Positions 1-7,811 are shown, counted from the stretch's first letter. The stretch: DNA of 13,087 nucleotides from JBCDBH01 sp039184055 (GCA_039184055.1 JBCDBH010000156.1:1-13087); one strand, 5' to 3'. Numbers and translations are program-made. The notes: generated by a model not told the origin, from the sequence alone.

Positions 1-101
1 CCCCTCCAGTGCGCGTGTTATATTAGAGAAGTGAAAGAACATGGACTATTTTTCGTTCCTCAAAAGAGGGGTATTATAACGATAATTCCTAAACAGGGTG
101 A

Positions 102-464
102 TCAAAAAATTTGGAAAAACAAACGAGCGATCTGCCTCTTAGATATTGAAAGTGGCCCCTGGATATCTTCTGGTGTTAATCTGTAGAGAAATGGTACAAG
201 TCGAGGGCGGCTTACTGACCTGCTCAATGCGCCAGCCTCGTAGTGGAGCCATCGGCTATCAAGATTGTCAGGTGTTAGGCAGACGATGCCGAAATCCGTC
301 TGACCTAGTTCAGTATCGAGAGTGTCCCACCACTGTTGGCCCGCGAGAATATTGGAATCAGACATCCATGGCTCTATTGTTTGCAAGACCAAGGGTAGCC
401 AGTCATGAAGTGCGTTTGCGATAGATCGACTAGTCTGTCCAGACCAACTTATGAAGACTCTCAT
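102..464 (-). pseudogene. TIR-domain protein, truncated at the C-terminus
   Basis: The reading frame encodes about 120 residues beginning MRVFISWSG, the first strand of a bacterial TIR fold. It continues through DWLPLVLQ..EPWMS, the strand FGIVCLTPDNL and the segment RWLHYEAGAL. In TIR NADases the Glu of this last segment (E76 from the start used here) is the catalytic residue, so the active-site half is present. After the GPLS segment (near base 147), where relatives usually read on as QFQ-type sequence for many more residues, the similarity stops. About 14 unrelated residues and a stop follow. No continuation was found in the other frames towards base 1, so this looks like a 3'-truncated gene. 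The start at 464 is preferred over the ATG at 476 because GGTGGA lies four bases upstream. Such proteins usually cleave NAD+ or bind nucleotides in anti-phage defence; activity of this remnant is doubtful. Confidence 0.6.
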
Positions 465-484
465 AGTATCCACCATTAATGTGG

Positions 485-490
485 ATTATA
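485..490 (-). promoter_or_regulatory. -10 box for the TIR-domain gene
   Basis: On the minus strand the hexamer is a perfect TATAAT, placed about 20 bases before the preferred ATG at 464. It would give a short leader containing the GGTGGA ribosome site. No convincing TTGACA is seen at the expected distance, so only the -10 element is supported. The rest of the stretch 491-714 shows no gene on either strand. Confidence 0.35.
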
Positions 491-719
491 GCATGGTCCT
501 CTGTATGGGGTTGTAGAGGACTTTCTTCATGTCGACGGCTGGTTCTCTCTCTTTCCAGGACTGATCCTCAGGCGGTACAGTCGAAATTCAAGAGAGGCTC
601 GCTCGAGGGTAGTTGTAGCGAGGGATCGGGAATCAGACCGGAAATAGTGATAGCGATCTTGACCTTGCCCAGAGAACGCGGACAGCCTTGCCAAGTTGCC
701 TTTGGCGTTGGGACCTAGT

Positions 720-935
720 TTACTCTGTAGCTACTCTGTTTCGGTGGATAGTTTAGGGCTTTCGTCCCCTCCACAACGCTCGAGCTTGTGAACCCACGCC
801 CTCGAGAACGACTTCGGATGTACTGCTGTTGCGTTGATGCCATCTCCGCTCGAAGTCGAAAGGGCTGTCGTAGTTGAGCGCCGAGTGTCGACGTCTCGGA
901 TTGTAGAAGCCCTCGATGAACGCAAAGAAGCACCA
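720..935 (-). mobile_element. IS3-family transposase remnant (OrfB C-terminal end)
   Basis: The minus strand reads FIEGFYNPRRRHSALNY followed by DSPFDFERRW (about 840-929). This is the C-terminal signature of IS3-family OrfB transposases, just after the last catalytic Glu region. The DDE core that should lie upstream, at higher coordinates, is missing and the sequence turns noncoding near 935. Beyond the ORF the minus strand contains CTATCCACCGAAACAG, resembling the right-end sequences of IS3 elements, so the element probably ended near 720-735. The remnant is non-functional. It abuts the IS481-like element, which suggests this site has been hit repeatedly. Confidence 0.7.
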
Positions 936-970
936 TCCTAGCGTCGGTGCGCGTCGGCCAGGGTTGTACA

Positions 971-1008
971 AGTTCAGTATTTGACCGACAGTCTGGTCTC
1001 CGTTGTAG
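971..1008 (+). repeat. Left terminal inverted repeat of the IS481-like element
   Basis: Two blocks lie directly adjacent, one ending CCGACAGT at 992 and one starting CTGGTCTCCG at 993. Both recur in inverted orientation at the right end (2196-2217 and 2143-2158). Confidence 0.6.
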
Positions 1009-1016
1009 GTGGTCGG

Positions 1017-2102
1017 TCAGGCTGCGCGTTTCTCGCTGGTAGAGATTCCAGTGAACGAGGGTAGGTGGTCGATGTCGAGTGCCTGTGCGGGTGTTCGTCC
1101 TCGTAGGCGGTAGCCCTGGTGGGTGCGTTCTAGGTTGTAGAAGTCGATGAATCGATCGAGATCGGCTTGGAGCTGTTCAGGTGTCTCGTACCAAGTCGTG
1201 CGTCCATTAACGCGGAATCACTCGTCGAGAAGCGTACGGTTCATGCAATCGACGAAGCCGTTGGTGCGTGGCGATCGGATCTTGGTGGTGCGGTGCTCGA
1301 TGTCGAAGAGAGCGAGTAAGAGCTCGTAGTGGTGGCGCTCCGGGCGGCCACAGAACTCGCGTCCGTTGTCGGTGAGGATCGCTCCGACCTCGGCACCGAT
1401 CGCATCGTAGAAGGGCAGGACACGGTCGTAGAGGAGATCACAGGCGGTGTCGGGCATCTTGGGGGTGTAGACCTTGGCGAAGGCGAGTGAACAAAAGACG
1501 TCGACGACGACCTGGACGTAGATCTTGCCAACGCCCTTGAGGGTGCCCCAGTAGAAGGTGTCTTGGTTGAGGAGCTTGCCGGGTCGTGAGGATTCGACGT
1601 GGCGACAGCGAAACTCGAGGGAGTGCTTCTCGAGCAAGGCGATCTGCTCGTCGCTGAGGACGAAGGCTTCGTCGAAGCTCTCTCGTTCGAGTCGTAGAAG
1701 CCGCTTGTGACGGGTCTCCAGCTCGTGTCGAAGCCAGACGTTGCGTACGTCTGACGGACTCGGACTCACCTGCACGGTACGCAGACGCAGCTCATTGGCC
1801 ACACGCTACGTGCCGTAGGTGGGTCGCTCGAGGCAGAAGGCCAGGATCGCGTCCTCGACCTCCGTGGCGACACGGTTCGGATGCGGGCCTTTGGGACCAC
1901 GTTTCTTCTCGAGCAACGCGCTAACGCTACCCGTCTGGAAAGCTCTGCGGATCTCGTAGAAGGTGTCGGTGGTAGCCTATGACTTCACAGGCTTTCGAGA
2001 CGTTGCCCAACTCAGCGGCGAGCTCGAGTACGGACAGTTTGCGCCGCTGTCGGTCAGCGTCGTCGGCGTCTCGGTCTTGGTCCGCTCTCTCGTGGTGGCC
2101 AT
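1017..2102 (-). pseudogene. IS481-family transposase (DDE integrase core), broken
   Basis: Reading across frames reconstructs a transposase: an N-terminal helix-turn-helix (KLSVLELAAELGNVSKAC), FYEIRRAFQTGSV, KKRGPKGPHPNRV, LRHELETRHKRLLRLE, and an integrase core with LTDNGREF and NGFV.CMNRTLLDE. The tail TPEQLQADLDRFIDFYNLER runs to the TGA at 1017. The likely start is the ATG at 2102, with AGGAG six bases upstream. There is a frameshift near 1966-1970, a TAG at 1806-1808 where the frame otherwise reads YGT.RVANELRL, and a TGA at 1218-1220 inside DE.FRV. The ATG frame also differs from the helix-turn-helix frame, so there may be another shift near 2040-2090. The catalytic Glu expected in NGFVER is Asp here (NGFVDC). 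The gene is dead by several independent lesions; the family assignment is confident. Confidence 0.85.
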
Positions 2103-2142
2103 GTGGTTCTCCTGGTTGAGTTCTTCTTTTGCACAAAAAACT

Positions 2143-2217
2143 CTACCTCGGAGACCAGGTGGCCGCCTGCGCTATTCTGGCGGTAGCGAGGCGGCACTGT
2201 CGGAAGAATACTGAACT
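2143..2217 (-). repeat. Right terminal inverted repeat of the IS481-like element, split by a hairpin
   Basis: Read on the minus strand from outside in, the outer block (2217-2196) and inner block (2158-2143) match the left end, but 37 bases (2195-2159) separate them. On the left end the separation is zero. Confidence 0.6.
2159..2195. repeat. 37-nt hairpin inside the IS right inverted repeat
   Basis: The stretch folds into a stem of 12 pairs with one bulged base (G2169). GCCGCCT (2162-2168) pairs with AGGCGGC (2189-2195), and CGCTA (2170-2174) pairs with TAGCG (2184-2188). A nine-base loop, TTCTGGCGG, separates the arms. It sits exactly between two sequence blocks that are contiguous at the other end of the IS, so it looks like a small palindromic insertion. 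A deletion at the left end is the alternative. Confidence 0.55.
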
Positions 2218-2380
2218 ACTTCACGAGGATCATCTAAAAGCTCTTGGTAAGGAGCTGGGTTCTGAGGATTCCGAGGTACAAGAGCAGCTTCAGAGCGCTA
2301 GAGACCACCAGGCCGAGATCCAACGAACACTGGAGCTAAAACGGCGTGAGCAGAAGGCACTTCTTGATGGTCTACCTTGA
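2218..2380 (+). pseudogene. Fragment of a charged, helical protein next to the IS end
   Basis: From the end of the IS the plus strand reads LLHEDHLKALGKELGS, then EDSEVQEQLQSARDH, then LELKRREQKALLDGLP and a stop at 2380. It is rich in Glu, Lys, Arg, Gln and Leu with coiled-coil-like spacing. The only ATG in frame (2129) lies inside the IS, with no credible ribosome site. This is therefore probably the 3' part of a gene cut by the insertion, not a complete small protein. Just beyond the stop and in another frame, KLKRREKNALNTAAD resembles ELKRREQKALLDGLP, suggesting that a helical repeat continued before a frameshift. No family is recognised. It could also be chance ORF sequence. Confidence 0.3.
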
Positions 2381-2472
2381 AGCTGAAACGCCGGGAGAAA
2401 AACGCCTTAAACACAGCAGCCGATATAGAAGATAACTGGAGCAGAGGCACGCAGGAGCCGTAGTAGGAAGAA

Positions 2473-2494
2473 AGGCCGGTCCGTAAACCGGCCT
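2473..2494 (+). terminator. Perfect 8-bp hairpin, possible terminator
   Basis: AGGCCGGT (2473-2480) and ACCGGCCT (2487-2494) form a perfect GC-rich stem around the loop CCGTAA. No T-run follows on the plus strand (TGAATTCG) and no clear one on the minus strand, so a factor-independent terminator is only one possibility. It lies in the gap of roughly 300 bases before the DUF1028 gene, where no other gene is seen. Confidence 0.35.
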
Positions 2495-2675
2495 GAATTC
2501 GCTCATCTCAACCTGTCAGTCGTCAGGCGAGAAGCTGATGAGCTGCCCTCCTGAGATGATCTGTGCGACGACTGAGGTTTGCGCAGATGGTGATCTCGGT
2601 CTGTTCGTGAGTCATCGGCGTCACCTCAGCCAGTGTGCCCTGCCGCTGCTATGCTGCTGGCAGGAGGTTCCCATC

Positions 2676-3839
2676 ATGCGCCGCGTCGTCTTTCTTCTTG
2701 CCCTCGCCGTCCTCGCAACCCCAGCCTTTGCCACCTGGTCGATCGTCGCGGTCGATACGGAAACGCAAGAGGTCGGTGTGGCCTCGGCGACGTGCGTGAC
2801 GAATATCGATCTGAAGGCGTTTCTGCCCGCGATCGTGGTCGGTGTCGGTGGCGGTGCGGCGCAGTCTCAGGTGGACGGCAGTGGCGTCCGACGTCAGACG
2901 ATGGTGAATGGCTTTAACAACGGGCTGACGAGCGCGGAGATCATTGCGCAGCTGGAAGCGATCTCGGGGAGTGCGTTTCATCAGAATGGTGTCGCCCGTG
3001 TTGCGGGGGATAGCGGGACGTTTAGTGGCGCGACGACGTTTGCCTTTTCGGATGGGGTGACGGGTTCGTTTGGCAATGTTCATTACGCGATTCAGGGCAA
3101 TATTCTGACGGGGGAGCCGGTCCTGACGGAGGCGGAGCTGGCGTTGATCAATACGGCGGGGGATCTGCCGGAGAAGTTGATGGCCTCGATGGAAGCGGCG
3201 CGGGCGATGGGCGGTGACGGACGGTGTTCGTGTTCGCCGGCGAATCCGACGGGTTGTGGCGCGCCACCGATGTCGTTCACGAAGGCGGCGGATGTGGGCT
3301 TTGTGCTGTTGGCGCGCTTTGGCGATACGGATGATCCGACTTGCAACGCCAGCGGCTGTGCGGATGGGGACTATTACCTGGACCTGAACGTGGCGAATCA
3401 GTCGACGGGGGATGTGGATCCGGTGATTCAGCTCCGAGGGCTTTTCGATACGTGGCGCATGGATCTCGAGAATCGGCCGGATGCGGTGCAGTCGACGGTG
3501 ACATTCGCGCCGGATGGCGACGATCGTCTTCTGACGCTCGAGCTTGTCGATTGGCGCGGATTGGCGCTCGGTTTCGGTGGCGCGACGGTGACGGTCGAGC
3601 ACGCTCCGGGGAGCGCGGGTTATTCGGGTATTGGCGCGGTGGTGGATCAGGGCGATGGGACGTACGAGGTGTCGCTGACCGGCAATGGCGGTAGCGGTAC
3701 GGATATCTTTTTGGTCACCATAGACGATGGCATTCGGCCGGTGGTGATTCCGCCGCAGCGCGCGTCGCTCGATCTGGCGATTTTCGGCGACGGTTTCGAG
3801 AGTGGTGATACGACCGCCTGGAGCTCGACGGTGGACTGA
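2676..3839 (+). CDS. Secreted DUF1028-family Ntn-hydrolase-like protein
   Basis: The protein has 387 residues. The ATG at 2676 is chosen over earlier in-frame codons because AGGAGG lies eight bases upstream and the product then opens with a clean signal peptide, MRRVVFLLALAVLATPAFA. Cleavage after AFA would leave Thr20 first (TWSIVAVDTET). DUF1028 proteins belong to the N-terminal-nucleophile hydrolase group and start with a TxSIVAxD motif, so the new N-terminus would be the presumed nucleophile. Residues about 20-185 carry family segments: GVASATCVTN, AAQSQVDGSG, YAIQGNILTG and a GGDGRCSCS region. A Cys-rich stretch (about 187-228) fits disulfides outside the cytoplasm. Residues about 270-355 resemble an Ig-like beta domain with DQGDGTYEVSLTGN. 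The end is FGDGFESGDTTAWS, a tail shared by many exported proteins of similar bacteria. The substrate is unknown. Codons are strongly G-ending compared with downstream genes. Confidence 0.85.
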   Translation: MRRVVFLLALAVLATPAFATWSIVAVDTETQEVGVASATCVTNIDLKAFLPAIVVGVGGGAAQSQVDGSGVRRQTMVNGFNNGLTSAEIIAQLEAISGSAFHQNGVARVAGDSGTFSGATTFAFSDGVTGSFGNVHYAIQGNILTGEPVLTEAELALINTAGDLPEKLMASMEAARAMGGDGRCSCSPANPTGCGAPPMSFTKAADVGFVLLARFGDTDDPTCNASGCADGDYYLDLNVANQSTGDVDPVIQLRGLFDTWRMDLENRPDAVQSTVTFAPDGDDRLLTLELVDWRGLALGFGGATVTVEHAPGSAGYSGIGAVVDQGDGTYEVSLTGNGGSGTDIFLVTIDDGIRPVVIPPQRASLDLAIFGDGFESGDTTAWSSTVD

Positions 3840-3947
3840 GCACGCGCGTCCTTTTTTTGCGCCTTTTCTCCTGAGCATCTGTCTTACCCGACTCACTGCG
3901 CCGAACGGGAACTTCTGGCGTAGTTTGGGCGTACAAGTGAGTATCCT

Positions 3948-6900
3948 ATGTTGGAGGTGCTCGTGGGGAGTATGAGCTTGGTCGATTCGCGTTCATCGAC
4001 ACCTGCGGTGGAGTTGGAGCCACCGGCATTTTCGGGCTCGGACCGCTTTTTGATTCAGCGGCGTCTGGGTGCGGGTGCGTTTGGGGTGGTCTATGAGGCG
4101 TATGACCGGGGTCACGATGCGCTGGTGGCGCTCAAGGTGTTGCGCCACGCCGAAGCCGACGCGCTCTATCGATTCAAGAAGGGCTTTCGTTCGCTCGCGG
4201 ATCTCCGCCATCCGAACCTGATCACCTTTCACGAGCTGCTGCACACATCGGACGGTCAGTGGATTCTGGTGATGGAGCTGATCGACGGCGAGGATGTGAT
4301 CGAGTCGTTGCGTGCTGGCCTCGATCCCGGGGAGCCGGCTGATTTCGATCGGGTGCGCTCGGTGGTGCTACAGCTCGCGCAAGGGCTCTTCGCGCTTCAT
4401 CGTCACGGCAAGCTGCATCGCGATATCAAGCCACCGAATGTGCTTTTGGAGCGTGGCACGGATCGCGTCGTGCTGCTCGACTTCGGTCTGGTGGCCGAGC
4501 TCAAGAGCTTCCATGCCGAGGAAACCGAAACGCATCAGATGGTGGGCACGCCGATGTATATGGCGCCCGAGCTCACCGACGGCCAATTCCTACCGGCGAG
4601 TGACTGGTTCAGCGTCGGGGTGCTGCTCTACGAGGCGATGCTCGGTGAGCTGCCGTTCACCGGTTCGTTGATCGAGCTGATCGAGGCGAAACGCGCCGGA
4701 ATCGGCGAGCGTCTCGAACAGCGCCTGCCCGACACACCACGCGATCTTCTCCGCGTGTGCAACGGTTTGCTCCAGCCGAGTGCCGGCGCGCGACCGAGCG
4801 GTGAGGCTGTCATCGAGCTCTTGGCCAGCGCGGATGGCGGTGAGCTGCCTCGGCTGCCCGCGCCGCTCGTGCCTGCCTTCGTCGGTCGGCGGTCGGAGAT
4901 TTCGGCGCTCGAACACGCGCTTTTCGACAGTCGACGCGAGGCGGTATCGGTCTTTATCCACGGCGGCGCGGGGATGGGCAAGACGACGCTCGTGCACAGG
5001 TTCTTGCGGGTGCTCGAGGAGGATGGCGAGCCGGTGACCGTGCTCGCCGGGCGTTGTCATCGTCAGGAATCGGTGCCCTACAAGGCGCTCGACAGCCTGA
5101 TCGACGCCCTTTCGCGTGAGCTGCGCTGGATGACCGAGGACCGGCTCGACGAGCTGCTTCCGAGCCACATCCATGCCCTGGTGCGGCTGTTCCCGGTGCT
5201 GCGTCGCGTCCCAGCGGTGGCGGCGGCGGCGGCGGGCCCGTCGTCACCGATTCGCGATCCTCGAACGCTTCGTCGCCGGGCGATCGGTGCCTTGCGCGAC
5301 CTCCTATCGCGGCTGGCCAATCATCGGCCGTTGGTGCTCTTCGTCGACGACCTCCACTGGGGTGACGTCGATAGCTTTGGCCTCTTCGAAGAGCTGCTCC
5401 GTCCACCGTATCCGCCGGCGCTCTTGCTGATCGGCTGCTATCGCAGCGCCGAGCGACGCACCAGTCCGTTTCTCCGCGCCCTTTCTGAGCATCGCGCGTC
5501 GCTTCGTGGGCGCGGGGCCGATGTGCGTGAGATCGAAGCCGGGCCGCTTTCGGTCGACGATGCGCGTCTTTTGGTGGTCAAGCTGGCCGACGGGGTCGAA
5601 ACGGTCGAGATCGATCAGATCGTCGACGAGGCGGCGGGCTCACCGCTCTTCCTGACCGAGCTCACCGAATGGTCGGTCGAGCACGGCGAGGAGCTGACCA
5701 GCGCTCGATTGCGCGACGTGATCAAAGCGCGTCTCGAGCCTCTACCCGTGGCGGCGCGGCGCTTGCTCGAGGTGGTGGCGGTGGCCGGCAAGCCGGTCGA
5801 GGTCGAGGTGGCGCGTCAAGCCGCCGAGCTTGCGGGGCAGGGCGGCGTGTCGCTGCTGATCGATCGCCTGCACAGCGACCGGCTGCTACGACGCACGATC
5901 GGCAACGACGGACGGGACGAGGTCGAGCTGATGCACGATCGTATTCGTGCCGCGGTGCTCGACGAGCTCGATTCACGCGCTCTGCGTGATTGTCATCGTC
6001 GCCTGGCGGTCGCGCTCGAGTCGACCGGTCATGCCGACGCCGAGACCCTGGCGGTTCACTTCCAGGGCACCGAAGACATGGAACGTGCCCGGGGCTACAT
6101 CACTTCGGCGGCGGCACGAGCCGAGGAGGCGTTCGCCTTCGCGCGCGCGGCGCGGCTCTATCGCCTGGCGCTCGAGCTCGAGCCGGTGGCGAGCCATGCG
6201 CAACGGCTGCGAGCCCAGCTCGGCTCGGCCCTGGCGCATGCCGGTCATAGCCGTGAAGCCGCCGAGGTTTACCTCGACGCGGCGCAACGTGGCGTCGACG
6301 AGTCGGCGCACGAGATGCGTCGCCGGGCGGCCGAGCAGCTCTTGATCAGTGGTCATATCGATCAGGGTATGGAGGTGCTGCACGACGTCTTGGCGAGCAC
6401 CGGCATGTCGTTGCGCTGGCGTCCTGCGCGCACTCTCTTGCGGCTGTGGTGGCTGCGCAGCCGGCTCGCGTTCCGTGGCTTCGATTTCACCCCGCGTCGG
6501 CCGATGGATTGCGATCCCGAGCTCCTCAGACGGATCGACGCGTGTTGGTCGGCGGAAATCGGTCTGTGTCTGGTCGATCTGCTCCACGCCGCCACCTTCC
6601 ATGCTCGTCATCTGTACCTGGCGCTCGAATCCGGGGAGGAGTCACGCGTGGCGCGTGCCTTCGCGATGGAGATCTTCTTCGGCACCTTCGAAGGCGGTGA
6701 TGCCGACGCGGCGACGGCCCGTGCCGCGAGTCTCGCCAGCCAGGCGCAAAGCACCTACGCCGCCAGTCTCACCGAGCTCGCTACCGGTATGCGGCATTGT
6801 GCCCGGGGGGAGTGGAGCGAGGCGCACACCCGACTCGAGACCGCCGAGGCCCTGTTCGGCGACACCAACGAGGCCACCACCTGGGAGCTCGACACCACCA

Positions 6901-7676
6901 TCCACTTCCTCGTGCTCACCGGTTGGAATCTCGGCCGGTGGCGTGAGCTCTTCGAGCGGCTGCCCGCCTTGCTCGCCCTGGCGCGAGAGCGGGGCGATCG
7001 CTACCTGGCGCTCTACCTCGAATGTTGGGCCGCGGTGTGGCGTCGCCTGGCCGACGACGAGCCGCTCGACGCGCTCGAGGCGGTCGATGAGGCGATCGCC
7101 AGCTGGTCGCAAAAAGGCTTTCACTACCAGCACTTCGGTCATCTCCTGGCGCGGACTCAAATCGATCTCTATCGCGGTGAAGCCGCCGCCGCCTGGCGTC
7201 GTCTACGCGATGCCTGGCAGCCCCTGACGCGCTCGTTGATCCAGCGCATGCCCCTGGTGCTGGTGCAATCCTACGATTTGCGCGCCCGCGCGGCGGTGGC
7301 CACCGCCACCGAAGCCGGGCCGGGTGAGAGCGCGCTGGTCGAGCGGGCCCTGTCGTCGGCCGAACGCGACGCGCGTCGGTTGCGGGGCACCGATTCACCG
7401 TGGGCCCAGGCCTTGGCCTCGGTGGTCGAAGCCGGAGTCGCCTCGGTCGAAGGACGGACCGAACGTGCCCGCGAGGCGCTCGACAAAGCCGAGACGGCGT
7501 TCGGAGAGTGTGAGATGACCCTGCACCGGATGTTGGTGCGTCGTCGCCGCGGGCAGCTGCTCGGCGGTCGTGAGGGCGTGCAATGGGTCGAGACCGCGGA
7601 TCAATGGTTGCGGAGTCAGGGGGTGCGGCAGCCGCAGAGGATTGCGGCCGTTTTGACTCCAGGGGTGTGGTCTTAG
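3948..7676 (+). CDS. Ser/Thr protein kinase with AAA ATPase and TPR-like region (PknK-type)
   Basis: The product is a 1242-residue, probably cytoplasmic signalling protein. Residues about 34-295 form a complete Hanks-type kinase: glycine loop LGAGAFG (40-46), Lys63 in VALK, HRDIKPPN (157-164), DFG (178-180) and APE (206-208). An ATPase of the AAA_16/NB-ARC-like type follows, starting FVGRRSEISALE with Walker A GGAGMGKT (339-346) and Walker B LVLFVDDLHW (462-471). From about residue 690 the sequence is helical and TPR-like, rich in Ala, Leu, Arg and Glu, ending near WLRSQGVRQPQRIAAVLTPG, which resembles the normal end of this family. There is no transmembrane segment and no C-terminal LuxR helix-turn-helix, unlike MalT-type relatives. 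The start is uncertain: ATG 3948 has a weak ribosome site, GTG 3963 has GGAGG five bases upstream, and ATG 3972 also begins before the kinase domain. Substrates cannot be told from sequence. Confidence 0.92.
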   Translation: MLEVLVGSMSLVDSRSSTPAVELEPPAFSGSDRFLIQRRLGAGAFGVVYEAYDRGHDALVALKVLRHAEADALYRFKKGFRSLADLRHPNLITFHELLHTSDGQWILVMELIDGEDVIESLRAGLDPGEPADFDRVRSVVLQLAQGLFALHRHGKLHRDIKPPNVLLERGTDRVVLLDFGLVAELKSFHAEETETHQMVGTPMYMAPELTDGQFLPASDWFSVGVLLYEAMLGELPFTGSLIELIEAKRAGIGERLEQRLPDTPRDLLRVCNGLLQPSAGARPSGEAVIELLASADGGELPRLPAPLVPAFVGRRSEISALEHALFDSRREAVSVFIHGGAGMGKTTLVHRFLRVLEEDGEPVTVLAGRCHRQESVPYKALDSLIDALSRELRWMTEDRLDELLPSHIHALVRLFPVLRRVPAVAAAAAGPSSPIRDPRTLRRRAIGALRDLLSRLANHRPLVLFVDDLHWGDVDSFGLFEELLRPPYPPALLLIGCYRSAERRTSPFLRALSEHRASLRGRGADVREIEAGPLSVDDARLLVVKLADGVETVEIDQIVDEAAGSPLFLTELTEWSVEHGEELTSARLRDVIKARLEPLPVAARRLLEVVAVAGKPVEVEVARQAAELAGQGGVSLLIDRLHSDRLLRRTIGNDGRDEVELMHDRIRAAVLDELDSRALRDCHRRLAVALESTGHADAETLAVHFQGTEDMERARGYITSAAARAEEAFAFARAARLYRLALELEPVASHAQRLRAQLGSALAHAGHSREAAEVYLDAAQRGVDESAHEMRRRAAEQLLISGHIDQGMEVLHDVLASTGMSLRWRPARTLLRLWWLRSRLAFRGFDFTPRRPMDCDPELLRRIDACWSAEIGLCLVDLLHAATFHARHLYLALESGEESRVARAFAMEIFFGTFEGGDADAATARAASLASQAQSTYAASLTELATGMRHCARGEWSEAHTRLETAEALFGDTNEATTWELDTTIHFLVLTGWNLGRWRELFERLPALLALARERGDRYLALYLECWAAVWRRLADDEPLDALEAVDEAIASWSQKGFHYQHFGHLLARTQIDLYRGEAAAAWRRLRDAWQPLTRSLIQRMPLVLVQSYDLRARAAVATATEAGPGESALVERALSSAERDARRLRGTDSPWAQALASVVEAGVASVEGRTERAREALDKAETAFGECEMTLHRMLVRRRRGQLLGGREGVQWVETADQWLRSQGVRQPQRIAAVLTPGVWS

Positions 7677-7688
7677 TGGGAGATCGCA

Positions 7689-7777
7689 CACCATCTCCGG
7701 GCTTGCTCGCTCCTCGCTCACTCGACGTACTCGAGTACGCCTCCGTTCGCTCTTCGCTGCGCTTCCCGGATCTGGTG
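7689..7777. repeat. Symmetric palindromic intergenic element
   Basis: A 14-bp perfect palindrome, CGTACTCGAGTACG (7726-7739), sits at the centre. Outer arms CACCATCTCCGGG (7689-7701) and CCCGGATCTGGTG (7765-7777) are inverted copies at 11 of 13 positions and share the same centre, near 7733. Between arms and centre are TCGCTC-rich stretches. Although an ORF is formally open across it, the translation is not protein-like. It may be a REP-like or MITE-like element, or a paired binding site. Confidence 0.5.
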
Positions 7778-7811
7778 CACGCTTTCCCGCCTCATCATCC
7801 GTTGGAGGTTG

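Larger units (their letters stand above)
971..2217 (-). mobile_element. Decayed IS481-like insertion sequence
   Basis: The boundaries come from inverted repeats flanking the transposase pseudogene. The left end (971-992) and the inverted right end (2196-2217) agree at 19 of 22 positions, both starting AGTTCAGTATT and ending CCGACAGT. A second, inner repeat block (993-1008 and 2143-2158) shares CTGGTCTCCG..GTAG at 14 of 16 positions. On the left the two blocks are adjacent; on the right they are separated by a 37-nt hairpin. The total length of about 1.25 kb fits IS481-family elements. No target-site duplication is obvious at these ends, so the exact tips are uncertain by a few bases. Confidence 0.65.

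Noticed and set aside
146..718. Plus-strand ORFs of 79-92 residues
   Set aside because: They are antisense to the TIR gene or in noncoding sequence, with no ribosome site and no recognisable domain.
3851..3857. T-run after the DUF1028 gene as an intrinsic terminator
   Set aside because: Seven T residues are present, but no convincing stem precedes them; only a weak GCGC pairing flanks the run.
2649..3896. Long minus-strand ORF (415 residues) opposite the DUF1028 gene
   Set aside because: It is Arg- and His-rich, has no family pattern, and is the antisense of a clearly coding gene with strong third-position bias.
4954..5406. Minus-strand ORFs opposite the kinase gene (also 6642-7160, 6916-7689 and others)
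   Set aside because: Their composition (Arg/Pro/Ala-rich) and complete overlap with a motif-confirmed gene mark them as shadows of high-GC coding sequence.
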